Shown here: positions 1 to 13,290 of the stretch, piece by piece
How the letters are laid out: every line of letters starts with the position of its first letter
How positions within the stretch are numbered: position 1 is the stretch's first letter
Origin: Larus michahellis
Lineage: Eukaryota; Chordata; Aves; Charadriiformes; Laridae
Direction: 5' to 3'
Assembly (NCBI RefSeq): GCF_964199755.1
Contig: NC_133911.1
Location: 3,065,001 to 3,129,000, forward strand
Length of the DNA: 64,000 nt
Position numbers and translations under genes: made by a program
Notes under the pieces: model-generated
The model's database searches: none
What the model was told of the DNA's origin: nothing
The model's input: only the letters and a program-made list of their open reading frames with translations

Positions 1-489
1 TGCTCTGGAGCAAGGGTGGTCCTTCGGAGCATGAGGTAATTGAAAGGACACTTCACAGAAGAAGCGCAGCTGCCTGCATGGCACAAGACTAGACAAATAG
101 TTTCCAGTGCACTGTCTCCACTAGCTTTCTCTGGCACAAAGAGGCTGAACATGCTGAGAGAGGAAAGATGTGGATGAAGCCATCTAATGGTTAATGTCAT
201 TAATTCTCTCCAAAATGTCGTGTCACGGATAATGGCTCCAGGGTTATTACAACGAAATTATTCCATTTCTGTTGGTTAGGAGCATGGAAAATATTGTTGC
301 ATTATCACTCATCTGTTTTTTTCCTAGAAAATACTAAACCCTATAGGACTTCCTTTACAAAACAGTTTCTGTTCAAATGCTAACTTGTCAAAATGTGAGA
401 TCCTGCAAGAAAATCAGCTTTATTAAGAGAGAGAGAGGTCTAACTTAGATTAACTTGAACAAAATTATTTCTAGTTTTCCAAACCCATC

Positions 490-640
490 AAGTTCATAGG
501 ATCACAAGATAATTCAAGTTGGAAAGGACTTCAAGAAGGTCATCTAGTCAGACCTCAACCAGGGGTCAGCTTTGAGGTCAGGTTACTCAGGGCTTTATGA
601 AGTCTGGAGTCTTGATTCTTCAGGATCAAGTTCTTAATTC
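490..640 (-). mobile_element. CR1-type LINE 3' fragment
   Basis: The + strand reads like the reverse complement of the 3' end of avian CR1 elements: a 'ataggatcacaagat' start, then 'aagttggaaaggactt', 'aggtcatctagtc', and 'ggtcagctttgaggtcaggt' followed by 'actcagggct'. These are hallmark phrases of CR1 tails read in antisense. The copy is truncated and diverged, and no ORF is preserved. It is useful mainly as evidence of a sauropsid, most likely avian, genome. Confidence 0.7.
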
Positions 641-3600
641 TGAATCCTAAGTGAGAATGAGACAGGACAAAGGACCTTCATGATACCAAATAATCAGGAG
701 ATTACAAAGCAACTTTGCAGCTGTTTGTGTCATCACGCTGCCCATCCTTTGGGTTAGCAAGTTGACCATGAAACACTAACACCAAGGCAATAACCATTCA
801 TCTAGGCCAAGACACTACTTAAAATGCAGAAAAGTTTTAATTTGTGGTGATAAGATTCTGAGGGCTTTTTAAGTAATTCGATCAAGTGGGTGTCACTGTG
901 ACTTCATCTGAATTTAAAAACAACATCTAGCAATTATTTAAGGCTTAGACCACTATGGCTGGGAATTACATGGCCTTACGGTTTCCTTGCAAAATGGAAA
1001 GAATCATTATTCTTCAGGTTATTGAGCCTGTTTATTTATCACCCCCAAAACACACAACCTTGTGCTTTGATTGCAGTGTGGATTATACTGATGTGCAACC
1101 ATTCAAGAAGTCTGACGACCGGAGCCTTTCCTCCTGCCCTTTGTGGCTTTGATTTCTATCGGATTTCTATTCAGTTTGTGAATAGTTAACTTGAACTATA
1201 ATGTTGGGGTTTTTTTGAAGTACCCATTTTATTAGAATGAAGGCATATATGCATGAAAACATGGCACGCTTCTGGTATGAAAATAGCCGCTTCACTTCTC
1301 CGTACTCAACTTTTCAGTCTAGCGAAGGATGAAAATGTTAGCCTACCTTTTGGAAATGTTACAAAGCTGAGTGGCTTGCTTTACATCATGCAGCACCTTC
1401 CATGTCAGGAACCCAAATGGCTTTTTAATAATACAAGCCTTCTTGCTTTACAGGAACAGTGACTAATGACTAGGACTATCCCAGTGGGAAGGAAGGAGAA
1501 ATCAATGATTATTCCTCAGGAATACTGAAGTGCCCCTGGAATAAGCCAACATTCTTCAGTAACGATCACCAGTAACTCTTTATATTCCAACAAACTGTTT
1601 CTGTACATGAAACAAAATTCTGTTGCTTGTTTTGTATCGTGTCTGGAAAGTGCAAGGAAGAGCTCTTCTGGGAAATAAATAAAAGAAAAATGGCCTTCTC
1701 TGGTGTGTTGACTTTGTATGTGAGTGAGAGAGAGAGAGTATGGAAGGAGAGGACTTCATTTTGAGTACCTAACAGCTGTGGACACCTGGGTAAAAGCCAC
1801 TGTGAGAGCTCTTCAGAAAAGACCGCCGTCGTATGTTCCTCTCCGCTCTTGAAAGGCAACCCCCATCTAACGTACAGTTCAAAGAAGCATTCCCACCTCA
1901 TAAATCACCCACTAGACCCCTGCTGCTTGTGCCGGTGCTTGGAGAGGAATATAAATACTCCGATGTCCTGTTTGTACAGTTGCCCTTTAAAATTGGAAGT
2001 CTGTCCTCTCCAAAGAGGTAGAATCCAAAAGGGCAAATCCTAGCTGTGTGACCGATGCAACGAGCCGGTGCTGTCTCTTGTGACTTTGAGTCGTGGAGTC
2101 ACCCAGGTTTGAAACTTCCTCGGTATAGTGGGCGAATTAAACAGATGCACATGCCGTCTGGCTCCGAGCTTAGCTTTTAGGTTGATTGTTTTTTCACCCC
2201 TCTTCTGTGGGAGAACATATAGGTTTCAGTGTCAGGGAATGGGTCACAAATATTTAAAGCTCTTTATTACCTTGGCAAGTGACTGATCCAAGTATTCCCT
2301 TCTACTCTACATTTACCCCAGTCCTTGTAATTACTTGTTGGCATGTTGTCTACTGCTCTTCTCTTGACTTGAGAGCTTGTCTTCACCGCTTCTTTACTTG
2401 GCACCATTTTCTAGCTCTTGAGATGGCTCTCAAAGACCTCTTTTCTTTGTCCCGTGCTTGCTGCATGTTATCCATGTAGCACAAGACATTAGTGCATGTC
2501 TCCCAAGACAGAAAGGGAATGGTATAGATTGATAGGGAGCTTTCCTTTATTGCAAGCCTGTTTTGCTGCATGGTGAGTGCTGGCAGATGGAAGAGTGACA
2601 AAAAAGTTCCTCTCCAGAAAGGAAAACACAATGGAAAACAAGTTGCGCAATGTTTGTTTTTTAAACCATGCCAAAAAAGGAAGGGGATGGACTGAGGGGC
2701 AGTCTGCGGAGTTCAGAGAGCTTGGGAAACTCCTTATCTTACCGGGCAATGGGACTGAGATTGGGTCTGGGCACTACAGCAGTCCTGCACCCCCACATCC
2801 CCCTGGGCACTTGTGTGTGGATCTTGCACACTGAAGAAACATGTTGAGCTGTGCCCAGAGTCAACAGAAGCTGAAGAGCTTGCCTAGAGCAACGGACTTG
2901 TGAAATAAAATAGCTTTAATGCCAGAGCAGCATTAAAGACTGTCAAAGCATGATACCATCCAGGACCATTGCTTGAGCATGTCCTTGTTTTTCCACCTCC
3001 TCCCTTGCCGGACTACATTCATCAGTCAGGTCAAAACAGCTTATTGGAAACAGGATCTCTTTCTTTCTTCCCAATTTTGAATCATTTTATCTGGCCCCAA
3101 TTTTTAATTTGAACTATGTACTTTGGAGCCATTGCTCCTCTGTGGTTTGGAAAGTGTTTTTATTGAGTTCTCTGTGTGTGTGTGTGCGCTGCGATGCTAG
3201 CAGTCTGGTTCAGCTGGAGAGAAGAGCATCAACTGGGGTAATAAACAGCAGAACCCAAAGCGGTAGCAACGCTTTGAATATAACAACTCTCGACACGCAG
3301 AAAAAACCTTTAGCTAGCGCTGTGTCATTTGGGCCATAATGATGGCTTCCATTTTTATTTAGTGTCCCTGTTAATGAGTTGTCCTGCCCCAGTGTGCTCT
3401 GCTTTACTTCAAATATGACTTCCTACAGTTAATTCTTACTTAATACGATCTACTCGACCTGTGATCAGTGGTTCTTCTGGCCGTGGAACTCAGAAGCTGC
3501 CATTGTAGATATCAGTTCACAATGTGTCCTTTACTACTAGAGTGAGAATAATCAGAACAAACATTCTTGCTCATTAATGAGATCCACTAGGATGACTGTG

Positions 3601-4496
3601 GAAAAATTGCACAATTTAAAGAGTGGAATTTAAAAGTTGTCGTTGCTCTTTAAATGGGGTAAGAATTTAATTTTTTTGTTTTTGTTTTTCACAGCTGCCT
3701 TGTTGTCGTGCTGACATATGTATATGCATAGATAGCTAGCACTTAATTGGCCTGTATTTGTTTCGCTTTAATTAAAGTTGTATTATTCAAAACCTATTTT
3801 TGAACCTGTCCGTGTAAGCTGTGCAAAATGTCTCCTTGTGAGGACAACTCTCCTGTTTTCCCTCTATGGGAATGAGACCACGCTGTTCCCAACCGAGGCT
3901 GGAATAGGAAGGGTTTCCTGCTGCTTGATTTCTAATTACATAAATGGAAGGGGGAAAAGTGGAAATTCTAAGTACCAAAAGGCATGTTAAATTTAGTATA
4001 ATACACTCATCTGGAAACTATCACATTTTTCCTTCTTTCTTAAGCCTGCTGAAATCATTGCTTCGTCTAACTGTAGCGTGATTTGGATCAGTACCAAAAA
4101 GTGCAAACAAGATAGGCCTAAAAAAGTCAGGTGTTCCTACCCAGAACTTAATGAGACCTTTTAATGGAGAAGTTGCTGTATCACCCTGATGCATTTTTAA
4201 TAGGAAAATGATGAGTATACAGCGAGTAAAGAAACTATACCCCTATCTAGGAGAAGGGAAAAAAAAAAAAAGAAAAGCTGTTTGCAGAATAGAACTGATT
4301 TTGAACGTTTAACTACTCCCCAAGTGCTTGACTGGCCACAAATCTGACTCTTAACAGCTTGATTAGATGTCTGCTGAGGCTTTGAGATGAATAAACAAGT
4401 CACGGAAAAGCAGAGACTGCAGGAAAAAAAATATCAAGCTGCTTTTCTATTGTTTATCCGAGTTCTTCATGTTTGATCAAGATACCGTCATTTCTT

Positions 4497-4770
4497 TGTA
4501 TTTCAATCATGCCTAGGAGCCCTAGCCAAGATCAGGACCTTGCTGTATGTGGTGCTGTACACACAAATAAAAACCAGTCTCTGCCCTGGAGAATTTACAA
4601 ACTAAACAGATGGGATTAAGGGAGGTAGAAGGGTTTATAGTTCTCATTTTAAAGATGGGAGAAGCTGCAGCCAAGGTCGGTGATAAGTCTTGGAGAGAAT
4701 GTGGCATGCAGCTGGGACTCTTAATTTGAGCCTTGAGCCACTGACTCCATCAGCCGTCCTTTCTGACTGT
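4497..4770. mobile_element. Old MIR-like (CORE-SINE) relic
   Basis: The stretch contains 'gtggtgctgtacacacaaat', 'ccagtctctgccctggagaa' followed by a 'tttacaaactaaacag' block, and later 'ctcattttaaagatgggag' with 'cagctgggactctt' and 'cactgactccatcag'. These match the usual order of phrases in ancient amniote MIR-like repeats. The copy is diverged and its edges are approximate. Confidence 0.45.
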
Positions 4771-6229
4771 TTTTTTACTTGGCAGGTCTCAGGGGAAGGC
4801 TGCCCACTTCACAGGCTGGGAGACTCCAGAAGGGTATGTTCTGCAACCATTTGCTATCCTCAAATTGCCCCAGATTCTTAATGGTAAATCTCTGCTAAGT
4901 TAGAAGTTCTGTTTTATTGTCCAGCAGGTGATTGCGTATAAAATCACTAATAAGGTGTAATCTTGGGTGTAAAACACAGATCCTCAATATTGACTTTGGC
5001 GTAAATCTGAATCTGATAAGGAGAGAAAACATTGAAATATATTATCTTGCATCTCATGGAATAGAACAGCGCTGTGTTGGGTATAACATAAGCATAATAC
5101 CAGAAGATAGTCGCTGCTTTCGTAGATCTACCTTAAATACCAACTTAGGTAACAGACCGAGACAGAGGGAAGGTAGCAAGGAGACAATGTCATTCCAGTA
5201 GTGGAAACACAGCAGTGATGGCGTAACTCAACTCTTCCAGGGGGTTCACACGAATGATTCTCCAAAGGAGAAGGAATTGGTTTTCCAGACACTTTTATTG
5301 GGTTCCCTTTGAGTTTTTGGAGCGGTGCAAAAGGAATCACAAAGATGCTTGTTTGCAAAGGCAAGCAGTGGGTGCGTGAGTAGGCTAAAGGAGATGGTGG
5401 TTGTGGTAGTGATCTACCACGAGGTACAGCTCTTACGCTCTAGCTAGGAGAGAGAGGCTAGTGGGTGAGCTGGGGAACGCTACTTTCGCAATGTTCTGAA
5501 TCAGCGAGGCATTGCCGACCCTTCTTTTTGCTCTGAGCTGGCCGGGTTTGGTTGCTCTTCCCCCCTGCCACACACATCCCGACAGTAAGAAATAAACTTT
5601 TTCCTCGTCTCCCACCCCACCCCTGCCTTTGTAAATGGGACTGGTGTGAATTTTGGCACGCCAGCTCCAGTAGGCAGCTGTATGCAATGCGCACTGTCTC
5701 TTAACTGCTCTGAGAGTCCAGCCTATAGCCCACCCACAGTGAAATGCTTAACTGAGATTGAAACTAAATGGGAACACAGTTTATGGAAATTCAGCTGTGG
5801 ATCGCTCTTTCTCTTGTGACTTCTGGCTGTCAGCACTTAACTGTACGGCATTGCTAGCTATTTAGAGCTGGATGTTCCTCATGGTGGTGGATACCCACCT
5901 CCTGTAGCTTATAAAGATGCCGAGAAAGTTGTTGGTGAGTAATAAATCACTCTTCATCTATAGTCTTTATTGGTAGTGCTTGTAAAGACTCCAGCTCTGG
6001 GTTCGGAGTGTAGGCCCCTTCCTAGAAAAGGTCATGCCCTTATCAGTTCAAACTCAGTTCATAAATCTGTTGTATGAAGGTGTTGTGTGAAGGAGTTTTA
6101 GAGGATATTCTTCCTCCCCCTCGGTGCTGCACTTGAAGTTGTTAGTAGTGACTAACAGCTTAACCCAAACCCGTTACTAATCCCATGAGCCATGCATTCC
6201 CGGCAGATTTAGGAGTCCGGTTGTGACAG

Positions 6230-6312
6230 ACAGCACCTCAGTTTTCTCCCCTGTAAAATGGAAATGGTGGTACTCTCTCCACTTCATGAGGGCTCTAAGA
6301 CTTACTTCATTC
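6230..6312. mobile_element. MIR-like SINE fragment
   Basis: The phrase 'cacctcagttttctcccctg' followed by 'taaaatggaaatggtggtac' and 'ttcatgagggctctaagact' matches the conserved core of MIR SINEs (cctcagttt..ctgtaaaatgg..). Only about 80 bases can be recognised by eye. An independent short match in the opposite sense lies near 19045-19085. Confidence 0.55.
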
Positions 6313-9300
6313 CGGAGTGAAATTCAGCTCTGTAGGTCCATATAGTGTATATTGTGGGACCCCTTAGTTCACGACTTGTCTGTGCTGGATTGAATCGTAC
6401 TCCACAGTTCACAAAATACTTTGGCTTCTGCCCTTTGAGGATGCTGGAAGAAGAAGGTAAAGGTCTGCTGTGGAAGGGGAGTGTTTCTGCACTTTCTCAT
6501 CCACCCTTTTAATTTCTTACAGTCACCTGCTTCTCTGTCACCAAACTCCTGCGCCTTCTCTCCAGGACAGCGTACTGTAGCACAGAGCAGTAAGGGAGAA
6601 AGAGCTGTAGTTATCCATGGAGTAAGGGGCAAAGAGGCTCAGGTGAAGGTAACTGCCCTGGGTTGGGTAATCTCTCTCTTTAGCACCCACTTTCTAGGTT
6701 CAAAGGTTGATGGAGGCCACAGGAGAAGAAAATCATTTCATGTCCTAATGGGTCCACATCTGCTTTGCAAAACAATGGCACTCAGGGGTCTGTGGATGCC
6801 GTGTGTCCCTCAGGAGTAAATATAATGCTTCATATTATCTGTAATTTTCATTAATTATCTGGAAGGAAATATAAAAATGGTGGCAGACGAATAATTGCTA
6901 TTTGGTGGGATGCTATGGAAACAAAAAAGAAAGTGGAGCAATGTAGATTTTGATACAGCCAAATGTGTGTGAAGTTCGACATCAAGGTCATACCTGGAGA
7001 TCACAAGGACTTAGGGGTTACGAAACCCCAGGAACTGAAGGGTTTGGTGCAACAGGGAGAGGCAGAGAGAGAAACAATGGCTGGAGGCCGACGCTTGATC
7101 CATGCAGATGAGCAGCGAGGCACTGAATTATAAGCAGAGGCTGAGATAAGCTAGTAGAGGAATGGGTGGATTTTTCAACTCTTGATGTCTTAAATGCAAG
7201 TTACTGTTCTCCACCTGGGAGTGCCTGGGTGAAATCAAATGACCTGTAACACACATGGATTCATAGCAGATGATCTAACTGTTCTTGTTGGCCATAAATT
7301 CTCTTAAACTTCCAAGGCCATAAAGGTTGAGTGCATTGTTCCTGGTCTCTGTCCCATGGCTTAATCTGGTACGAAGTAAATGCAGATATTTTTTAGCTCA
7401 AGGACCCTGTTTGTTAGACACTCCCTGAAGATGTCCCTGGCACGGTTCTCAGCTGTAAGACAACCTGTTTCTATGCTGATCGTTACTGCTTTGTTCTTCC
7501 AGCTCCTCCTCCCTTTTGGACTGTTTTCCTTGGGTTTGTTGGAGGGAATGGCTGATGGTGTGTTCTTCCCCCCCGCCCCCCACCTTTTTCCAGGCATGGG
7601 GCCCGTTTTTTTGTTTCATTCTCTCTGAAGATTCCGTGGTTTCATAGATAATCTGTCGAGAGTTGGGGTATTTCGTATGTCAATAAATGCATCTTTGAAT
7701 GATGGAGGGAAGCCTGGAACTGCAGGAGTGTTTGTGGGCTGGGGCTGGAGGTGCACTGGAAGGACTGTATGGGAAAGCCCACAGAGTCCTGCTGTCTGCA
7801 CCACGTCAGACAGAACGGTGCATTTACTGGGTTCTTTTAAGGCCTGAGAAATAACTGCCTTAAATCTTTGGAAGCATCCTAGTAGGCGACATGCTTGTGG
7901 GAGGCTCTAGTTTACTATCTGCTAAGTTGTGGATTTTGTATCCATATTAGGTATAAATAGAGGTAGGCCTGGCAGAGAGAGAGAAGGTCATTGTGACTCC
8001 TCTGAGCACAGGATGAGCCTCTAATTATTTAACTGAGGCTTCGATGTTAACTCTTATCATACGTTGGAGCAGCCACTGAGGCAGTCCCTGTTACCAAAAT
8101 TAAAACCAGAATGATGAAAAATTGGCGCAGCGCTATCACAGATCGCGCGGCGCGTTCACGAAGGTAGTGATAAGCTAAGACTCCCTCAGTTCCTCACCAG
8201 CTGCCGTAGCATTATCTGATGCACAAACTCAAAAATCACGATCCTGCTTGAGGGCAGGAGGAGGGGGAAGCAATGAAAGCAGATTTCTCAGGGTCCCACA
8301 TTTCTACGATTTTATGAACCACACCCTCTAAAATATGAAAATCACGTTATCACCTTAAGGATTATATTTGCATTTGTCTTCTGTAAGGCGGGAAGAGTGG
8401 GAGCAGAGGAGTTTAATCTGTTAGTACATACACATATACATTCTTTTTTCTCTGTTACACTCATTTAAGAGAATTCTGACGCTCTTTTGCAGTAGCAGGA
8501 CTTCAGAAGCTGGCGCTTTGAGACTTCTGATTTTGGGTGCTTTCCTTAAAGGCTGGAGAGTTTGTGCGTGAGCCTCTTCCTATGCAACAGCAGCGCGATA
8601 TTGCTCCGGGCTGAGTCACCCCGTTTCAGGCGGGTGCTGGTTTCCTTTCGGTAATGTGCAAAATGTTCCCTGCACACATGTGTATGTTCTAAGTTTGTAC
8701 TGCTGGTTGACAGTTTGTAAGCGCTTCGGTGCCAGAACTGTCTCTAAACACACACAAGCACCTATTGTGACGAGGCTCTGAGCTTGGCTGGGGCCTTCAG
8801 GCAGTGCCGCGAGGAAAATAATTAATATAATAAGAGGTTCGGAGCGATTGCAGCAGGGGGAAGTTGTGCAGCAGAAAATAAGATGGTTATCGGGGGGGAT
8901 TTAGCCGGTTGTGATGGAGGCAGAGGAAACTGGTATTTTTGAAGTAGAAAGAAAAAAAAGGGTTTGAACTCGTAGGGAAGAGGGCACCTGCAAATGAAGC
9001 TTAACAGCTTCTTCCCAGCCCTCCCTGGTAGAAACTGCCCCTGCAGACATGAGCCGAATAGGAGAAGGATTTTGCATGACCTGAGTTGCTGGGGAGGCGA
9101 GGGAGGGAGGGATGAAGGGGCCTGGAGTGCCTGGGAGCAGGAGCAATTGGGCAAGGTGGAAAATAAAGCGATTAAACACACTTGGACTTGCTCGGAGATG
9201 GGAGGGGTACATTTTTTTTACTGCTGCCCCAGGGCCCCAAAATGCACTGGCACGGCACTACAGAGAAACCACTAATCCCAGTCACCAAGGGGGGGGAACG

Positions 9301-12300
9301 GGACTTTCTCGTTCTCTCCCGCTCGCCGAGCGTTTGGACCCCTGTCGAAGGAAAGGCTGATGGGATTAGAGGAAACAGCTGGCTCGAGTCTTACCCTGCG
9401 GGAGCTCACATTCTCGGGACTCGGGAAGAGAGGAGTGCCCCGCTGCCGAGTCGCATTCCAGGTCATTTGCTGAGCCCAGATGTTTTCTAATGAGCTCTAT
9501 GATAAATCCTTTTCCTTTACTACCGAGCACGGTCCCTGCCAGCCAGGTCCGTCCCTAAATCTCGCTTTCTACACGCGGCCAGGCAAGTTGGACTTTGCAG
9601 TTCAAGCCCGCTAGACAAATTACCACTAGGACTCGTGCCTTTCTGCTTTGCGTACTCAAAGGGATTGAGCACAGAGCTTAAATCTGTTGCCCTAAAGCTT
9701 GTTGGAGGTTGCTGGTCCAAATTCCTCCCCTCTAACCTCTCCTTACCTCTGCGTATGTTACTAAGCTGAGGGTGGATTGACCTGGTGGTCAGAAGGAGCA
9801 GTGAATTCAGGAGCACCAATTCACCCAGGTGCTTTGGGTGAATCTTAAAAACCAGAAGTGGTATTTGTAAGGAGTAAGAGCATCTTTGCTCTTGGGTGCT
9901 GGAACTGCACAGATGCGAGAGTCACACGCTGGCAGCGATGGGAGCCTGCGCTCCTCAAACCCTACCTGCCACCACTGTCCCCTCCCTTTGTCTACCCAAG
10001 ATGGTGATGGGAAATCACCCCCCAGCTTTTGTACTAGTAAAATGTTTGCCTCCGTCTCCTGGCATAAGTACTGCTCCCTTCACCTCGGGCACGTATGCCC
10101 TTACGCACAGCAATTTGGTAATCTTGGAGATGTCTCAGGGCTTATTTAGGATCCAAGAAGTGGGAGTTCAGCAGGTGATGGTCCGGTGAGAGAAGGGCGC
10201 TGATGAAGAGCCGTCTTTATTCCAGGGAGACGCAATATAATTTTGTACCCTTTTGCAAATGAGCTGCGGAGAGGTGCAGTGAATTGACCGATGTGAGATG
10301 GGGCAGGGCCGTCCATGGCAGAGCCGGACCTCAGTCTCCCAGTCCCTCCTGGGTCATGCCAGGGGGTTTAGTGCTTCTTTGGACCCTGTGCGGTGTGTCT
10401 TGGGGGAGAGACGGAGCCTGGGCCCAGCCGTGGGGATGTGTGAAGGGCAATTCCCCCCTCATTGCCCCCTGCAGCCCTTCATGGATACACACGCTCTCCC
10501 TTCCTCTCTCTTTTTCCAGTTGCCTTTCCCCGCATGTGTTTTCTAGCATCCAGCTATGGGCAGAGAGCCTTGGAATCTGCGTTAAGACACAAATAAAAGG
10601 CATAGTTTTATTTTTAACTTACAAATACACCCTTTTAATTCTCACGCCTACAGTTCCTAGTCCTGTCCTGACAAGCGGGGAGCCCCTGGCACTGTGGGCG
10701 TTTGTCAGCAGGCCCAAAACAGCAACAGCGGGTGAGGGAGGGAAGCTCCTGGAGACCGGAGAGCAGGTTTCTGCTGTGTCTCAGTGCACGAAAGCCTTGG
10801 GGATCCAGCAGCAGGGGAAAGGGCTGATGGGGAAGCCATAGGTGGGTGTGTGGACATTTTGGGCAAGGCACTGCACCTGTGTTTTCATATGGGGTCTGTA
10901 TGGGATGGAAAACAACAGGCTGATGAAATGGGTTGTCGTCGTGGGGTAAAGCAGGGAGTTTTACACCGAGTGTCGCACCACTTGGCATGAAAACAGCAGC
11001 ATGGTTTGGCACGGGTGTTTTAGGAGCAGGCAGCAAGCTTCTCGCAGCCTGCGGGGCGTGGGAGCTGGTAAATGAGGGCGTGATGTGGAGCAAGAGTCTA
11101 AAAATGCTGCTGAAGCCAGTGACCCTGGCTAGGGGCGAGGGACCTGACCCTGAGGACGGCTCTTTTCCTCCCCGTGTTTCCTCCTTGCTCTCCCTCCCGT
11201 CCGCTCCCGGCTGTGGAGCGGCTGCCTCCAGCCCGTGCTGGAGCCGGTGTCCGTCCAAATGACATCTGCAGGCATCAGGTCTTCACTCCTTGTTCTGGCT
11301 GTGATACCGCATTGCCAGAGAGGAAGGGGAAAAGTGTTGGCCCAGGGCTTTGACAGCCTCTCGGCAGCTTCTTTCAGCCTTCAGCCAGCCTGCGCTGTCA
11401 CACAGCACCTCTGCCTGCTTCTCCCAACACCAGAAAACCCGAACTCTGCTCCTCCTGCCTCCCCACCCCCAGATTCCCAGGTTGACGGGTTTCCCTTTTC
11501 TGCTGCTTGGCTTTTTACAGAACTGGGACTCGAATGAATAGTAGGAAGCAGTGAATGAACTGCACGCTAGCTCACATCTCTGCATGCAGCCTGGCACTCC
11601 ACGCAGAGTAATCACACCCCAGTGCCGAGGATCCCGCAAAAACCATCAAAATCCTGAATCGTGGACCGGATACATTTGGGTGAATTTCACCTTGATGCCC
11701 GTGATCTTTTGCATCTACATCTTATTTTTCCTCATTTATCCACAGACCCGAGGACTTGCTTCCAAGCTTCTGATGTCTCCTCTTTCACTCGTTATATTAT
11801 TCAGAATAAATCGGAGCTCACTGGTGGTCACGCTGGCCGTGAGGAGCTGGCAGAGAGTAGTCAAAAGCCCAAGTTCAAGCAGCAGGTGAAAATGGGAGGT
11901 TAGTATTTGGGCTCCCGATGGGGTATGCGGTCATGGAGAAAGGCTGCTCCTTTGTCTGTTGTTGCCCCTTTGGAGCTGAGCAGCTCAATGCAGGTCGGTT
12001 GCATCTAGCAGGATAAGAAAGTGATGATAGAAGCAGGTTTTTGCCATCCTATTTACAAAATCCTGTTGTCCCGGAGCTGGAAGGAACCGAGCAGTGGGAA
12101 ACCATTCCTTCGCTGGCAGCCTCCAGCCTCCTTCAGCTAACACCCAGCCCCAAAGCTGGCGTTCCCATCTTTTCCCCAGGACTGCTGCCAGAGCACTACC
12201 AACGCTGTGTTCCCCACAGCTGGTGCTTTCTTACCATCTTTTCCTCCTTCTCTCATCTCTATGCAAATCTTCACACAAACAGGAGCCAGCAAAACCCATC

Positions 12301-12483
12301 GCAGCCTTGCAGGTATCTTTTGATTTGGGTAGTGCTGTGCCAGTGTTTAATGTGGAGGCCTCTATTAGATTAATTGTGCTTTTACAGAAACACAGCCCTT
12401 CCGCTCTCCGACAGTTATCGTAACTGAAAGGGAGCAATGAATGGGGTTTCACTGGGATTGTGTTTGTCTGTTAGGTTTTTAAT

Positions 12484-12574
12484 GGGAAAGGGAAAGAGAG
12501 GAAGAAAAAGAAAGAATGAGAAAGAAAAGAAAAGGAGGAAGGGAAAAGAAAGGAAAAAGAAAAAAGAAGAGAAG
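12484..12574 (+). repeat. Homopurine GA-rich tract
   Basis: There are ninety-one bases of A and G on the + strand with a single pyrimidine (T at 12517). It lies about 300 bp upstream of the CpG island of NBL1. Such tracts can exclude nucleosomes or form triplex DNA. It is low-complexity sequence and not coding, although it gives a Lys/Glu/Arg-rich open frame. Confidence 0.85.
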
Positions 12575-13008
12575 CCCATCCTCTCCGCTGTTGGAGGACT
12601 TTCCCAAAGTTTTCACCACGGCTAGGACTCTACCCCAAGCGGTCTCTATCAAGTATTATGTTTAAATAGGAACTGTTTGCGTTCAGCGAGCCAAATCCAG
12701 ACTTTGTTTAAGTCCCTGCAGGAGCAAACGCTGGGAAATTACCTTCGCACACAGCTTTGCGTCCATAGCCAGCTCGTTTTTACGGCCGCGCGTTGCCAGC
12801 GGGCTCTCCCCGTTCGTTTTTAGCACTCGCCGGGGACTTCATCGCCCAGGCCGGGCGGTGAGAGCTCCGTGCCCATCCTGGGGGCCGCCCCAGCGGGGCT
12901 CCGGCGCTCGCCCGGGCACCGGGAGCGGGGGGCGGCCGGCGGGGGCTGCTCTTCCCGGGGCTGCTCGGGGCTCTCCGTCCCGCTCCATACACCGGCGGGG
13001 CGGGCCGG

Positions 13009-13290
13009 CTCCCTCCCTCCCTCCTTCCTCCGTCCCTCCCTCCCTCCATCCCTCCCTCCTTTCCCCTCCTCTCTCTTTTCCCCCCCCTCCACCCGCCCCG
13101 ATTGTGCAATAGCGAGCGGCGGGGCCGGCGGCACCGCCCGGAGCCCGGCACCGGGAAGAGGGAGGGAGGGAGGGAGGCGGCGGACTCCCGGCACCGGGAA
13201 GAGGGAGGGAGGGAGGGAGGGAGGGAAGGAAGGAGGGAGGGAGGGAGGCAGGCGACAGGCTCCCGGCACCGGGAGGAGGGAGGCTCCCGG
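13009..13290. repeat. Mirrored CCCT/GGGA tracts with CCCGGCACCGGG units
   Basis: A (CCCT)n-like pyrimidine tract at 13009-13087 is followed about 70 bp later by (GGGA)n-like purine tracts, so the two sides can pair as an inverted repeat. The purine side is organised as a minisatellite: a unit starting 'cccggcaccgggaagaggga' occurs at 13144 and 13187 and as a one-base variant at 13262, each followed by a variable run of GGGA. The CCCGG-CA-CCGGG core is itself a near-perfect palindrome. G-quadruplex and hairpin structures are likely in single strands. Confidence 0.8.
13101..13110. promoter_or_regulatory. C/EBP-like palindrome
   Basis: The ten bases ATTGTGCAAT differ at one position from the ideal C/EBP site ATTGCGCAAT. 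They sit between the pyrimidine and purine tracts of the CpG island and are the only AT-bearing word there. Function is inferred from the motif alone. Confidence 0.35.

Larger units (their letters stand above)
1..12483. other. Non-coding flank upstream of NBL1
   Basis: I find no exon I can support here. Open frames are short, or longer only where GC is high (for example 10284-11258), and none resembles a known family or joins to a neighbour through splice sites. The human neighbour on this side is MICOS10; I looked for its short membrane-protein exons and did not recognise them, so this is probably intergenic DNA or the 3' region of that gene. Recognisable contents are repeat relics at about 490-640, 4497-4770 and 6230-6312. 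A small isolated CpG cluster sits at 8126-8166. Confidence 0.5.

Noticed and set aside
6840-7140. Possible reverse-transcriptase-derived segment ('gtgaagttcgacatcaaggt')
   Set aside because: A faint likeness to a CR1 ORF2 phrase only; too diverged to support.
10284-11258. Long ORFs on both strands (185 and 207 codons)
   Set aside because: Opposed overlapping frames in GC-rich DNA with no domain resemblance; typical of chance.
1-12000. Possible MICOS10 exons, expected by synteny
   Set aside because: I looked for its glycine-rich membrane segment and C-terminal exon in all frames and recognised neither; absence from this window is likely, since the human gene lies further upstream.
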